Shown piece by piece: positions 1 to 12,127 of a stretch of DNA of 64,000 nucleotides. The notes under the pieces are model-generated. The model did no database searches, was not told the DNA's origin, and was given only the letters and a program-made list of their open reading frames with translations. The stretch comes from Datisca glomerata (taxonomy: Eukaryota; Streptophyta; Magnoliopsida; Cucurbitales; Datiscaceae): contig QANY01004982.1 in assembly GCA_003255025.1 (NCBI GenBank), positions 620,591 through 684,590 of the forward strand, written 5' to 3'. Numbering within the stretch: the first letter of the stretch is position 1; each line of letters begins with the position of its first letter. The position numbers and the translations under genes were made by a program.

Positions 1-2570
1 AGGACGATGTAGTTGCTCCTGTTTCCAACTTTTTCTTGGATGGAGTCCTCCCGAATGGCATAAACTTTACTCACATTGTACTTATCCCAAAAAATCAAAA
101 TCTAAGGAATATAGCTCATTACCGACTGATCAGCCTCTGCAATGTCTCTTATAAAATTATATCGTAGGTGCTTGCTTACAAACAGGTTGAAGGAGATCAT
201 GGACAAGATTCAGGAAGATCCATAGCAGATAACATCATCATTACCCATGAGATCCTTCATTCGCTTCGAACACATAAGTCATGCAAAAATTGGGAAGCGG
301 CTATCAAGGTTGACATGTCCAAAACCTAAGATAAACTCGAATGCATATTTATTATTGAAGTGTTACGAAAATTGAGTTTTCTTGAAAAATGATGCGAATG
401 GATATACGCTTGCATCTCTTCAGTAACTTATGGTGTCATTATTAACGGAGAGACGGGTATAGCGATTATCCCCAAGCGGGGAATTCACAAATGACCCTCT
501 TTCTTCCTATTTATTTATTTTTTGTGCGGAAGTTCTATCTTCCTTATTTTTGCAGGCCGAACCTAACAAGGAGATTAATGGGTTTCGGGCAAATAGAGGT
601 GGTATTTCTATTTCACAACTAGTTTTTACTGACGATTCATTATTTTTCTGCAAAGCGAAAATGTCAGAGTTTCATGCAATAGCCAAGGACATGATATTGA
701 TTATGAAAAAAGTGCCTATTTTTTAGCTCCAACACACGTTCGACCGTTTGCATGGATCTGGCCATGGTTATTGGAATTAAAAAATGCAGCTCGTTGGGTA
801 AATATTTGGGCATTATGTCAGAATTCAGTTTATCAAAGAAAGAAATATTCAAAGATATTCTGGATAAAACTATTAAAAGAATTACGGGATGGTCTGAGCG
901 CTTTCTTTCTTCAGCCAGTAAAAAAATTTTAATTAAATCAATAGCCATGACTATTCTGAATTATACTATGTCGTGCTTTAAACTTTGGGCTTCTCTTTTT
1001 CAGAATATTTGTAAGCTTATTTCAGATTATTGGTGGAGTAACTCCGCAAATAAGGATGGGGTTCACTAGTGTTCACGAGAGAAATTAGCTCGACCTAAAT
1101 TGAATGGTGGTTTGGGATTAAGAGATTTAATGCTTTCCAATTTAGCCATGCTTGCTAAACAAGGTTGGAGGATCCTTCAACATGGAATTCTATATAAAAT
1201 TGGAAATGGATATTCTATTAGGATTTGGGATGACCCGTGACTTCCACTTCCCATTTCTTTCAAGACCATTTCACCTAGGAAAGATAATATTTTGTTTGTT
1301 CAAGATATTCTCTTGCCTGATGGAAGAGGGTGGGATGAAGAAACGATTTATGACTGCTTTGTTGAAGAGGATAGTAATCTTATTTTGAGTATTACTTTCA
1401 GTAGGTTTGATAGAGAGGATAACTTCATGTGGTTCTATACTAAATCTGGGCAATATTCTGTAAAATCTGGATACCATCTTGTGTGTGAGTTAAAAGAAGA
1501 ATGGAATTATTGGCAATTCTCCCACTGGAGTTTATAGCCTAGATAACAAGTTGATCCCAACATGAAAGGTTTTATGGAAGCTGGAAATTTGACCAAAGCT
1601 CAAAGTTTTTTTTGTGTGTGGAAATTGTTGAATAATTTCATAGTTCTTAAAAGCATTTTGGTAAAGAAGGGGATGAATATATCCCCGTTTTGCTCTTACT
1701 GCTGTAAGGAATTGGAAGACAGTGGACACCCCTTCTTCAAATGTTGCTTTTCTCAAGCTTTTTGGTTTGGCTCCCCCTTAAATCTTAAAACGTAGGATAT
1801 TCCAAGTAGCAATTCTTGGATATGTGGTTGCGGCTGATCAACAACCTGCCTTTAGAGAATCGAGACTATTGCATGATTTGAATATCCTATGAATTATGGA
1901 GAATCTGGAAGGCAAGGAATAAGATGATTTTGAATGAGATGGATCCTTCTCCTAGTGAAATTCTTAGTAAAACCCACAATGATATTGTGGAGTGCTGGCA
2001 TGTGATCCGCCCATCTGAAGTGCGGTTTCTGCTTTACTCCTCAGTTTCTTTGAGAACAATCTGCTCTCCTTCAACCTGGAGGTTGTTTATTGATGCGACA
2101 TGGCCTTCGTCCTCAGGTAAGTGTAGCCTAGGATGGTGCTTGATTAATCCAAATAACTTAGTGGTTGCTGTAGGATACAGAAGGATCAACAAAGTTCTAA
2201 ACGAAGCGGTCGGGAAAGCTCTAGCTGTTGAATGGGCTCTTGAGGAATGTCTTCAATGAAGTCTCTCATTGATCTTAGTGTTTTCAGATGCTCTCAATCT
2301 GATCAATTCGCTGAATGGTTATAACTCACCGGTAGGGAATCTCCAATCTTTTATTTTTGATATTACTGTTATTGAGGGTTTTTATGAATCTGTTCTGTTC
2401 AATTTCGTCCCTGGAGCTAGCAATACCATGGCTCATAATTTGGCAGATTAGGCTTTGTTGAGGATTGGTACCATGTCTCTAGTCGTTCATTTCCCAGTAA
2501 TAATTCTGGCATTGTAGACTCTGTATTTTCTGTTGTTTAATGAAGTCTTTTTCTTGACAAAAAGCTTATA
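1..2570 (+). mobile_element. LINE (L1-type) non-LTR retrotransposon, RT to 3' end, decayed
   Basis: The window opens inside ORF2 of a plant L1-like element. Bases 4-110 translate to DDVVAPVSNFFLDGV and then HIVLIPKNQN, the N-terminal part of a LINE reverse transcriptase. Bases 880-990 give WSERFLSSASKKILIKSI, the usual segment after the RT palm. A zf-RVT domain follows at about 1430-1790 (FCVWKLLNN, PFCSYC, GHPFFKC). A plant-type RNase H is at about 2080-2450 with its acidic residues visible in FIDATW, GKALAVEWALEEC and LVFSDALNLINSLN. In a live element this protein would nick DNA and copy its own RNA at the target (target-primed reverse transcription). Here the reading frame is broken by many stops and shifts, for example after position 1065 and before 1560, so it is dead. 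The 3' end is placed near 2570, after a short A-rich stretch (gacaaaaag); this end is approximate. Confidence 0.9.
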
Positions 2571-3113
2571 AGATATTTTAGTTCATGAACTTTAAAGGGG
2601 ATATTTTAGTCTTTCAATTTTCAAAACATTATCCCATTAATCTAAAATTTGGTAGCCACGTGTAACATGCGACTCATTTTTATGGTAAAAACCACTAGTG
2701 CCTCATGAACTTTGGGGCGCTAGATACTTTAATCATTCTACTTTGAAATTGGATAATTTGATCCATCAACTTATAAACCGTAACCATTTAGTCTAAAAGC
2801 CCGTTGACTCCATGAGAGCACAAGTCTAAGAATATTCAGTGTTATCATTGTGATATCTAAATTATGTATAACAATAATCTTAATTAAGAATGTAATTGCA
2901 CAACAGGTGAGGTGAAATGAGGATATGTAGTAAATTGTTAAGCTCATCATCTCTTAACTTCCACTAAGGCATGCCCCTAAAAAATTTGAGTAGATCATAC
3001 AACAGTTGAATGAGAAGATGTAGTCCCTAATGCTGCTTAAAGTAAAAATAAAACTATGTAGTAAATGAAAGAAAAAGAAATAAAAAGAAATTTAAAATAA
3101 AAAGAAATTAAAA

Positions 3114-3134
3114 GATATATATATATATATATAA
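3114..3134. repeat. (TA)n microsatellite
   Basis: About ten uninterrupted TA dinucleotides lie just before a perfect hairpin. Confidence 0.85.
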
Positions 3135-3152
3135 AGTCACGGTAATTGCAGC

Positions 3153-3182
3153 TGCAACAGAGGAAGACTTTCCTCTGTTGCA
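3153..3182. repeat. Perfect 13-bp inverted repeat (hairpin)
   Basis: TGCAACAGAGGAA is followed by the 4-nt loop GACT and its exact reverse complement TTCCTCTGTTGCA. No flanking target duplication or gene was recognised. It may be the core of an old fold-back element. Confidence 0.8.
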
Positions 3183-5477
3183 AACAAATTAGTTCAAACA
3201 AATGTCATAATATTTAAAAAGAAAAAAAACTGGTAGGGAAATTGAAAATTTCAAAACTTAGATATTTGCATAATCTTGTATAGATGTTTTACTCTCTATT
3301 TTATGCATTGTTATGTGTGAAAAATTATCCTAAGGGATCTTTGCATCAAATGCACACTTTTAACCCATTAAAGGGTTGATTCACATTGAGTTAATTTTTC
3401 TACCCCTCAAAAGCTTGATCATTATTCTCGTTAATTGAGTTGATGACAAAGACATTTCATTATCTAACTTGTAAAGAAATCATTAATGCATGAAATTAAA
3501 AGATTAAGATTTAAAGTAGGAGAAATGATAAAGAATGAACAATCAACTTATGTGTGAAAAAAAATACAAAAGATATCAACTACATGAATATGAAGAAGAG
3601 AGATGAACAAAATATGTTATGAGCAAATGTACAAAACTTTTAAACTACCTTAAGAAAAAGAATGGAAGAAGATGAAAAAAATAGAAGTGTAGAACCTCTT
3701 CTTCTCTCTAAAATCACCTATTTTTCTCACTCCAACCCCTTTCTCACTCTAAAAATATGGCATCCTTTTCTCCACTCCAAAGAGACCCTCATTCTCAAGT
3801 GAATACCTCATCCCTACTTATAGGTAAAATTAGGGTTTGTCTTTTTTACTTTTAGTATTTTTTTAATTTTTACTTTTTAATCTTTGGACCACTTTTCTTA
3901 TTTTAGTATTGGATTAGTTTTCAAATTACACATATAGTCTTGAATTATTATATGAGTCAAAATACAAAATATGTATATTTAATGTATTAGACCAGATAAA
4001 ATACGGTATCTACAAATATCAAACGACAGCATAAAACTGTCTCAAATTCCAAGGAACAAAAGCGTAAAAAAATTACACAATCGCTGAGCATGTTTTTGTT
4101 TCTTAAACATAGTTAGAGGAGAAGATAATTAAGAAAAGAAGGGTATAAGTTATCTACCAAGCCCTAACAAAGAAGCTTATCTGACTAATGAACAATGATT
4201 CTCCGTGGACAAATTAATGATAAATTCTTATCCCTTGAAATGACTTGTCTTATTTATTTGAGCCCGTGAACTCTTTAAAGTTTGAGTCTGCGTGGTTGTT
4301 TTATTTTATTTGCCTGCTCAATTTTGGCCTGTGTGCCTACTTTAAATTTTGAGAGTGCATAGTTTTATTTTAAGCATGTTTGCTCAGTTTTTATTCTCTC
4401 TGATAGTTTTTTTTTAAAGATTCTCTCTCTAATAGTTGGATGAGTATTTATGTTCCTTTTTTACTTTCATTAATATGCCAGGATTTTTTAACACATAATT
4501 GTAAATGATGTATTTTTCTCTTTGGAACCTTCGGCTTTTAAAAAAAAGGATTAATAATAAATAATAGCAAAGAGAAGAGGAAGAGAAGGCATATAAGATA
4601 TAGTTAAAATAAGGATATTCGGAGCTCGCAGCCACACAACATTAGACAAGTAACATGCAGCCAACTTGCGGTTTTTTGGACAATTCTTCAAAATGTGTTG
4701 GTTATTCAGACAGCTTATTGTCTTCACTTCTGTTTTTCATCTAATTTGGTTTTAGCTATTGCAAGGGATTATTATTATTATTTTTCAGTTCAACAAACCT
4801 CATCGCCTGTTTGGTATTAGCCAGAAAACAAGTTTATCAAGAGTTCCATTAACTGATTTTGAACCCAGTTTTTAGATAAGTTTAAAAAAATATGCACTGA
4901 ATCACTTCTTGAATATCAGTGCTAAACACGTTTTTAGACATTTATTTTTTTTAAGAAAAACACACTGTTTCATTGTTTTTATTTTTTATTTTTCTAATAA
5001 CTCATCTTGAAATCACGAACTAGACGAATCTTTATGTAATTGTGTGAGTAATTCTATACTGATCAAATTATGAATTAAGTTTTAAATGAACAAGTAATGT
5101 GTATTAATTTATATGTTGATGTATTATTACTACTTTAAATAAATTTTTAAATTAAAGAAATATCATTTCATTACTTAAAATTAAGTCTCATAATTTAGCC
5201 GTATTAGAATTACTCATAATAATATATCTGATTTTTAGCATGTTCTATTTTTCCCTGTACATATTATTATCTTTCTATATAAGTACTTGAATGATGCATA
5301 AAATGTTCAAAAAAAGGACATAATTGCACCAGATTTTGAAAATTTAACCTTTTAAGCCGCTTACACTTGTAAAAGACGTTATCCTTTCCTACTTGTAGTA
5401 TGTAGAGTACACATGACTATTGACTAATTCATGTACCAACGGTGGAACTTAAACAGGTTGGGTACATCTGGTTAGGG

Positions 5478-6350
5478 ATGTCAATGAGAGAGTTTAGGTA
5501 GGGAATGAATTTTACTCGTGACAATTTTATATGTTTAAGTTTTTGCTACTCATCTTCCATCCATACCCATGATAGATTAATTGAGTGAATGTAGGTAATA
5601 CCCACTAAGACATGATAATTGAAAAGGTACTCATGTGATTGATTATCAGACTATTTGGAAATGATAATATAAAGCAGATCTACTAGTATTCTCATTACGC
5701 TCATCTTTAGTATAATTTACTATTCATGTTTTACGTTCGAACTCTTCAATTAGTAGCTGAACTGATTTAATCAGTGACATAATTTCGAAAATGATCTTGA
5801 TTTTTAACAAGACTAAATCAACGATTAATAATCACTAACTATGAAGTAATAATCACTAATTTAGGTCCTAATATGAGACTACCGAGAGAAAATGAAAGGG
5901 CAAGAAATTTCTTGCTGTATAACAGCTGGTCTATTTAAGTGAGAAAATAAAACTTCGTATATTTGTACACACAAAAGGAAGAAATTCAATCAACTACATA
6001 AAAAATTTAGTTTACCGAAAATGTAATTTCTGAAAATCACATCTGTTGTTATTTGTTACCCAGAAGATTCACAACTTAACGAAACAAATAAAAGAAAAAA
6101 TGAGAAAAAAGACGAACACTTACACATGATAAAAACCCAGGGTTACCATTAAATAAACGACACATGCAATTAGCCGGGAGAGAGATGATGGAGGGTAGAA
6201 AATTATTACTTTTTGAAACAGGAGATTGAATAGGAGTTATGAATGGGTATATCTGGTATTATCGATACCCTACTCACATATAATAGGTATTATCAATATC
6301 CTATTCATATATAATGGTTAAACCTATGCGTATTCTTGACAATCTTATGC
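5478..6350. mobile_element. Possible degenerate fold-back element
   Basis: The left edge (agggatgtcaatgagagag...taggtaggg) and the reverse complement of the right edge (gattgtcaagaatacgcat...) resemble each other. The interior is rich in palindromic GGGTAT/ATACCC words (6240-6310). Many plant genomes carry non-autonomous DNA transposons built from such words. No exact target duplication was identified, so both the boundaries and the identity are weak. Confidence 0.25.
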
Positions 6351-6608
6351 TTGACGGTTTTTATGTAATAAAAATTATAATTATTGATATTTGATAAACT
6401 GTCAATAATAAAAAAACTTAAGCGCTTGAGTTAAAAGACTACTAACAATGATACAAATTGGTTTAATAATATTTTTGATTGCGTAGGTACTATGTAGAGA
6501 AAATTAACCATGATCACCGAGTAACAATGCATACGCGACTAATTAAAGAAGCATATGAGAGTGGTATTGGTTCGGCACATCTTAGTGTTGGTTTGATTTA
6601 TGTATGTA

Positions 6609-7560
6609 CACTACAAGAAAATCCGTCTACCCGCGACGGTCATTAGAGTCTACGACGATAGTTTATAACCGTCGGAAGAGATATGACGACAGTATAAGAA
6701 CCGTCAGGATCGCCGCCGTCGGGATTGAATCATCGACAATTTTGATAACCGTCGGAGGAACGTCGCGACAGAGACTCTAAAGCGACAATTATTTTATCTT
6801 TCACGACGGTTTGAAACCGTCATGAAATAGAATCTACCGCGATGGGTTTTTGTGACGGTTATATAACCGTCGCAATTTCTCTATAATGACGGTTCTCAAT
6901 CCGTCGCCAAATAAGGAGTATAACTGCGATAGTTTAAAAACCGTCGCTAATTTGTCCTCGATCAAATTTTTACGACAATTCTTAAATCGTCACAAAAAAG
7001 TACTGCTTTCACAACCTCCTTCCTATTTCTACTTATACCAAAAAAATACTGCTTTCAGAACCTCCTTCCTATTTCTCTCTTACTAACACAATTTTAACAT
7101 GATATATATTCCCACAATAGTCAGAGCAGTATTATTTGATATATTTACAAAGCGCATAATTATAAAACATTAAATCACTAATTAGATATCTAAAATATAA
7201 TAGATTATCAATACAAATTATCCAACGAATTCAAAATATGAAAATTTGAAATAACAAAATATTTCATAAGTATTAAATAACATTAAACAACAAAAGGCTA
7301 CCCTAGTCTTTACAAGAGTCTTGCATAAACTTCATAATTATGCTTAGTTGGAAGCGTATCTCTGAACATTCAACCTCTAATTGAGGCACCCGTGCACATT
7401 GTGCCTCCAAGGCAGCTACTTGTGCACGTTGGGATTCTAGCTCAGTTGATAAACAAGTAGAATCTTGTGTGGACGATTCCCCACGATAATGCGAGAACAC
7501 TTGAGATGGAGTTGCCCAGAGTCCTAATGCGCACTCGTCCAGGATACTCTGGACCTATAT
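6609..7560 (-). mobile_element. CACTA (En/Spm) transposon end with subterminal repeats
   Basis: CACTACAAGAAAA at 6609 is the classic terminal inverted repeat of plant CACTA elements. From 6635 to 6990 the sequence is a dense array of subterminal motifs, about a dozen variants of GACGG-TTTNAAA-CCGTC in both orientations, which in this superfamily bind the TNPA-type protein. Inward of these lies a relic of a TNPA-like coding exon on the - strand. The opposite terminus (TTTTCTTGTAGTG) was not found in the window, and the DNA beyond about 7560 belongs to other elements, so this is a truncated fragment. Confidence 0.85.
7303..7560 (-). pseudogene. TNPA-like (plant transposase, Ptta/En/Spm family) C-terminal relic
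   Basis: On the - strand the end of the frame reads ATPSQVFSHYRGESS, then a heptad-like segment (TELESQRAQVAALEAQCARV) and a short tail ending SIIMKFMQDSCKD. This layout, a conserved G-R-V-R ... TPS motif followed by a short coiled coil, is the usual C-terminus of the TNPA-type proteins of plant CACTA elements. The conserved PEYPGRVR lies just upstream (about 7530-7555) but in a different frame from ATPSQVF, so a frameshift separates the two. It sits directly inside the CACTA terminal repeats, as expected. Only the last exon is present, and no ATG or upstream exons were found. In a live element the protein binds subterminal repeats and takes part in transposition. Confidence 0.7.
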
Positions 7561-7989
7561 ATTATAAATATGTGATATATGAGTGTTTGATTATGAATAT
7601 CAGGATATGAATTATTGACGATGATTATATAGTATTGGAAAGAACTTTATCTACAATATACCTATTCAAGTATGAGTTTATTGAAATTCAATTTCTTTTG
7701 TTGTTTTTCTCGATAAAAAAATAAAATAATATATATTTTTAGAACGTCTTCATCAATATGTATATTGTAGTCATTAGAAGATGTCAATAATCTAATATTT
7801 TGAGTTGACTATTTATATTCTATTAAGTCATCAGTCCATAACTCTGTCAATAAACTGAAATACTTCATTGATAGGAAAAATCATTGTCAATATGACTTCA
7901 AAAATGGTTTAAAACACGGATATGTTAAACACTATTTTTCAAGATAAAAAAACATAAAAGCATTGATCAATAACAAAAAATCCATCAAA

Positions 7990-9835
7990 AAACATATAGA
8001 TCTAAAAATCTATTCTCCACTTTTTGTTTTTTCAATTGACTGCTGGTTGAAGCCACCGGTTCTTGCATCTCTTTCGATTGTGTCTGATCATATGGCACCT
8101 CCCACATTTCACATTGTTAAATTCACCTATCGATGGGATCCTTTGCTTCTTCGGTCTACAAGCTGAACGTCTATTTTTAAGAGGCAATATATGATGAATT
8201 TGAATGTCTTCAGGAACATTCTATTGACTACTATTACCGAGATGATGAACTAATCCCACATATGTTGCATCTAGCATGCTCTTGAAATAATACGACGAAA
8301 CGTACAAGTATGTATTCAAGTGCCTATTAGCCATTAGCTAAATTATGTGCACAAGGTATTGCCTCTATATCCCATCTTTGACAAGTATATGACTTATTGG
8401 GTACCTCTACAATAAATATTAAATGAGATATACTATTATCAACTACTAACAAATTTTTAAAATATATCGATTCAATATACAATGCAAAAAAAACTTACAA
8501 TTATTGACCGCGAAAGCCCCATTTTCTTACAAAGATGCTTTTCTGCCCATGAGTTAGCGTCATAATCATGAAACTAGATGCTACTTTACGCTCATAGAAC
8601 CACCTTTGTAAGAATTACCTCAGAAATTTAATAAAAAGGTAACAAGTAAACCACGAGCATCTTTCAATACATTGTTGAGGCTCTCTAATATATTTGTTGT
8701 CATGACATTATATCGGTGACTAACAAAATGAGATTGAGCCCATTTCTCATACCCAACACCCTTAAGATACCAATGAATTGAAGGATAAATAGATTCTAGT
8801 GCACACATATTGGCTTCAAGGTCTTCAACCGAATATGTTTTTGCACAATGATAAAAAATGGGGTCAACGGTTGGATTTTTATACTTAGACTTGACATTAA
8901 ACAGAAGATGTTGCATACACAGACCATGAACAACATTCGAGAACAATTTATAAACCGCCTTTGGGATATTGTTATGTCTATCAGATATAATTACTAAATT
9001 TTCCCTATCACCAATTACTTCCTACAATTTTTCGTAAAACATTCCCAAGATAAATCATTTTTTGAATCTACAACAACACTATCCAACAATGATGTTGTTA
9101 GTAGCGTAACGAGATATTTGTTTTTCAGGAATGTTCCATCAACTGAAATCAATGGTCTACAATGATGTCAACCTTTCAGTCCATCCCTCAAACACATGTA
9201 GAGGTATTTGAACGAGCCATTCTTATCATTCTAAATTATTGTCATAGTACCTTCAAAAACACTTATATAATCAGATTTATTGATTTCGTGATCATTATTT
9301 GAAATACTTAAAAAAATGATATACCTGGATTGTTTTTCTTTCAATACATGACAATATGATGGTTATCTTGTGTATGACTCTTCTGGCGTCCCTCAAAGCA
9401 AATCCAATGCATTTTGCTTTACTTTCCATGTTTTGTAATAGCTAATAGTAACCCCAAGCTTCAAATGCATATGATCAATAATGTATATGGGTGTTGTCCG
9501 ATCTCGTATGTCATTCCTATATCTACTTTTATTACATTGACTAACAATATCGGATGTTGCTTGACAATAATCACTTTGAATTATATGTAATGAACAACTG
9601 TGTTCCTTAATATATTCATGAACCATTCAAAGCTCCCCACCTTTGTATATAGATGCCCGAACAAACTACTTGCATTGTTCATTGACGCAACGGGCATTCA
9701 TTCTTTCTTGATTGGATCTTTCAACCCTAAACTCAAAATTCCCTTTCAACTGAATCATGTGCAACGCCTTTTTCTAACTAAGAATTTATTCTAAATAATG
9801 ATTTCTTTTTAATGTCAAAATTGCTAGGGATATTT
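7990..9835 (-). pseudogene. MULE (Mutator-like) transposase, decayed
   Basis: Read on the - strand from about 9835 down, the domains appear in MULE order. First comes an N-terminal DNA-binding segment (YIKEHSCSLH, then DHMHLKLGVTISYYKTWKVK, about 9390-9625). Next is a transposase core at 8620-8946 (LCMQHLLFNVKSKY, WAQSHFVSHRYNVMTTNI, ESLNNVLKDARG). Then a SWIM-type zinc finger at about 8330-8400 (TCQRWDIEAIPCAHNLANG), and last a C-terminal zinc knuckle at about 8040-8165 (RPKKQRIPS, KCGRCHMIRHNRKRCKNRW). These are the hallmarks of plant MuDR/FAR1-related transposases, which cut and move DNA with long terminal inverted repeats and a 9-bp target duplication. Stops and frame changes separate every block, so the gene is dead. 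I could not locate the element's terminal inverted repeats. It lies between a CACTA end and an LTR-like repeat and is probably nested. Confidence 0.85.
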
Positions 9836-10098
9836 TCTAAATAAACTACAGAGATAAAAAATGTCATTGGGTTGGGCATCCTCACAAACTATTGATGATG
9901 GTTGACTACCCTCATCAAATACGTAATTTTGCAAGTCAGTGTATTACACTATATTGAACTTACTATTGTCAATAATAAATGAAAATTTAACCTCATTTTC
10001 ATTCATCATCAATAATAACAATATTGTCAATAATAACAATATCCATACCATAAACATGCTATTGACATTGTCGTGTATAATGGTTTACATTGTCAATA

Positions 10099-12127
10099 TG
10101 TAACGCCCCGATCCCTGAGGGTTAAACATACGTGTAATTTCACAAATTTGAAATCTCCAATTCGAAACAAACCCTAATTTTGAGAAAATTCCCAAATTGA
10201 AATTCTTAATTTACCCATGATAGAAAAACCCTAACCTTAAATAGCGGAAGCATTAAACTTATCCATGATCAGAATCTTAAATGCATAATTAATAAAACCT
10301 CAAAAAACTGAATTAAATTCTGAAATAAAGTCAAAACTTGAAATCCATAATTCATGAAGCTTTCACTCATCATAATTCGTAGAAAATCATAACGTAAAAT
10401 AAACTACTTAAATAACCAAGTTTAACAGAAAATATTTTCCTAAGTTTTAAATCAAATCATAAATTCCTCTGATTTAACTGGTTATGGCAGTCTCCCACTC
10501 ATGCTGCTCGCCGTCACCACCTACAACATAAATAACTGTGGGGGTATGAGTATTTTAAAATACTCAGTAAGCAAACTCACATAATAACATGCATCAACAT
10601 GTCATAAATTCAGTCATGACATAACATAACTGAACTTAACATATAACATAAATGAAATTAAGTAATGTACTTAATCATGACATAGCTTAACATAGCACGC
10701 AGATAACACGTGTCTCAAATAGAATCATTTAACAATTTTAATCATATCCTATCTTGACATATCCCCTAGTTAACAACTTAATCAGAATTGGTCACATGTT
10801 AACTGAAACACATCATGACGAATTGAACGACGAAACAGATGGCACATATCGGGCGATGAAACAGATGACACACATTGGGCGACAGAACAGATGACACTCA
10901 TAGGTGATGAAAAATGTGAACATATGGCACCTCATGAGTGACGGAAAATATTTATAGTGGACACTCAATGTATGACCCAAACATGAACAAATGACACCCT
11001 ATGTGTGACGAAAGCATGAAAAGATGACACCCCATTAGTTTAACAGAACAAAACATGAACAGTTCTGATTTCTTGTTAACTAAGGATCATGCTTAAGTTC
11101 ATATCTTGCTCAATTGCCACTTGAATGAATTAACCTCATAACTTGCAGAATCCAACATATGACAATAATTAATCATATAATGCATACTGATACAAATAAC
11201 AGAATCAAACATGATAACATACTAACGTAAAATCAGTCATACTCAGACATTTATCTCATGATAATCACATTAATAACTGAACAGAAATCAATTACCAAAG
11301 TATTAGCGAAATATAATAATTATCGAAAAATGGTTAAACAGATAATAAATACCTGATACAATTATAATATCACAGTCACATCATTATATAAGTCAATTTA
11401 CACAAACATATATATAAACATAACATGCTTATAGACAAAAGCTGATGAGAATAACGCATATTACATTTATCACATGTAGCTCACATTGCAATGTAAACTC
11501 AGTGACACAAAGCATATACATTTATCACAATGGGAGTCACACCATCATGTAAGCCCACTTACCTAAAGCGAAAGAATGAATTAAACAATTAATGACCTGA
11601 AATCAAAAAATATATAACCACTAGATTCTTTTGAAATAATTTAATACAAACACATTTTAAATATCATAAAAAGAAATTAGATACTTAATTAAAAGCGTGC
11701 AAAGCGGTCTGAGTGAGGTCAGAAAATAATGCTTTGGGTCATAAATCGAAATATTAAACTTGGCCAAACGATACAGACCAGTCTGGTTCAGAACATACCG
11801 GTTCAATTTAAAACTGGGTCAGTTTAGATCAGTTTGAGTTACTCTGGACCGGTTTAGATCAGCCTGGGTTGATTGAACCAGTTCATATGGGTGCTTCAAT
11901 CGGGTCAGTTGTAAACGAACTGGGTCACAAGACCCAGTTGTAGTCCAAACGAAGAGTGAGAGAAAGAAAGAGAAAAGAGAGAATGGGAAAGTGGGGGCCT
12001 CGGCGATAAACCACCGGTGAAGGCAACACAGAGAGAGAGAGAGATAGACGAACCAGAGAGACGAACCAGAGAGAGACGAACTAGAGAGGGAGAGGAAAGA
12101 AAAAATAAAATAGGGGAGAGAAAATAC
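10099..12127. mobile_element. Long LTR-like, gene-free repeat (probable Ty3-gypsy solo LTR or fragment)
   Basis: The segment starts TGTAACGCCCCGATCCC and contains TGTGGGGGTATGAGTATTTT followed by AAATACTCAGTAAGC. I recognise both phrases as typical of long LTRs of plant Ty3-gypsy elements. The right end is AAAATACA immediately before copia sequence, so it could be a TG...CA solo LTR of about 2 kb. The flanking 5-mers (CAATA left, AAGTA right) do not match, so a target duplication is not shown. The interior has no coding capacity. It holds a degenerate tandem block (10835-11040), a stretch of CCGGTT/GGTTCA words (11760-11940) and a purine-rich AGAGAGACGAACC repeat (12030-12100). Confidence 0.5.
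10835..11040. repeat. Degenerate tandem repeat, GACGAAACAGATGACACC-type unit
   Basis: Roughly seven reworded copies of 'gacgaaacagatgacacacattgg' of about 25-35 bp follow each other inside the LTR-like segment. Copy lengths vary. Confidence 0.7.

Larger units (their letters stand above)
2571..6608. other. AT-rich intergenic DNA without a recognisable gene
   Basis: No ORF here shows a known domain; the longest are around 65 codons and look random. The stretch 2571-2830 contains reworded copies of the phrase 'catgaactttggggcgctagatactttaatc', a style common in old plant non-coding repeats. The stretch 3960-4013 ends in GATAAAATACGGTATCTACA, which resembles the outer end of a gypsy LTR (see also 25640-25660). 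The rest is simple AT-rich sequence. Confidence 0.6.
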
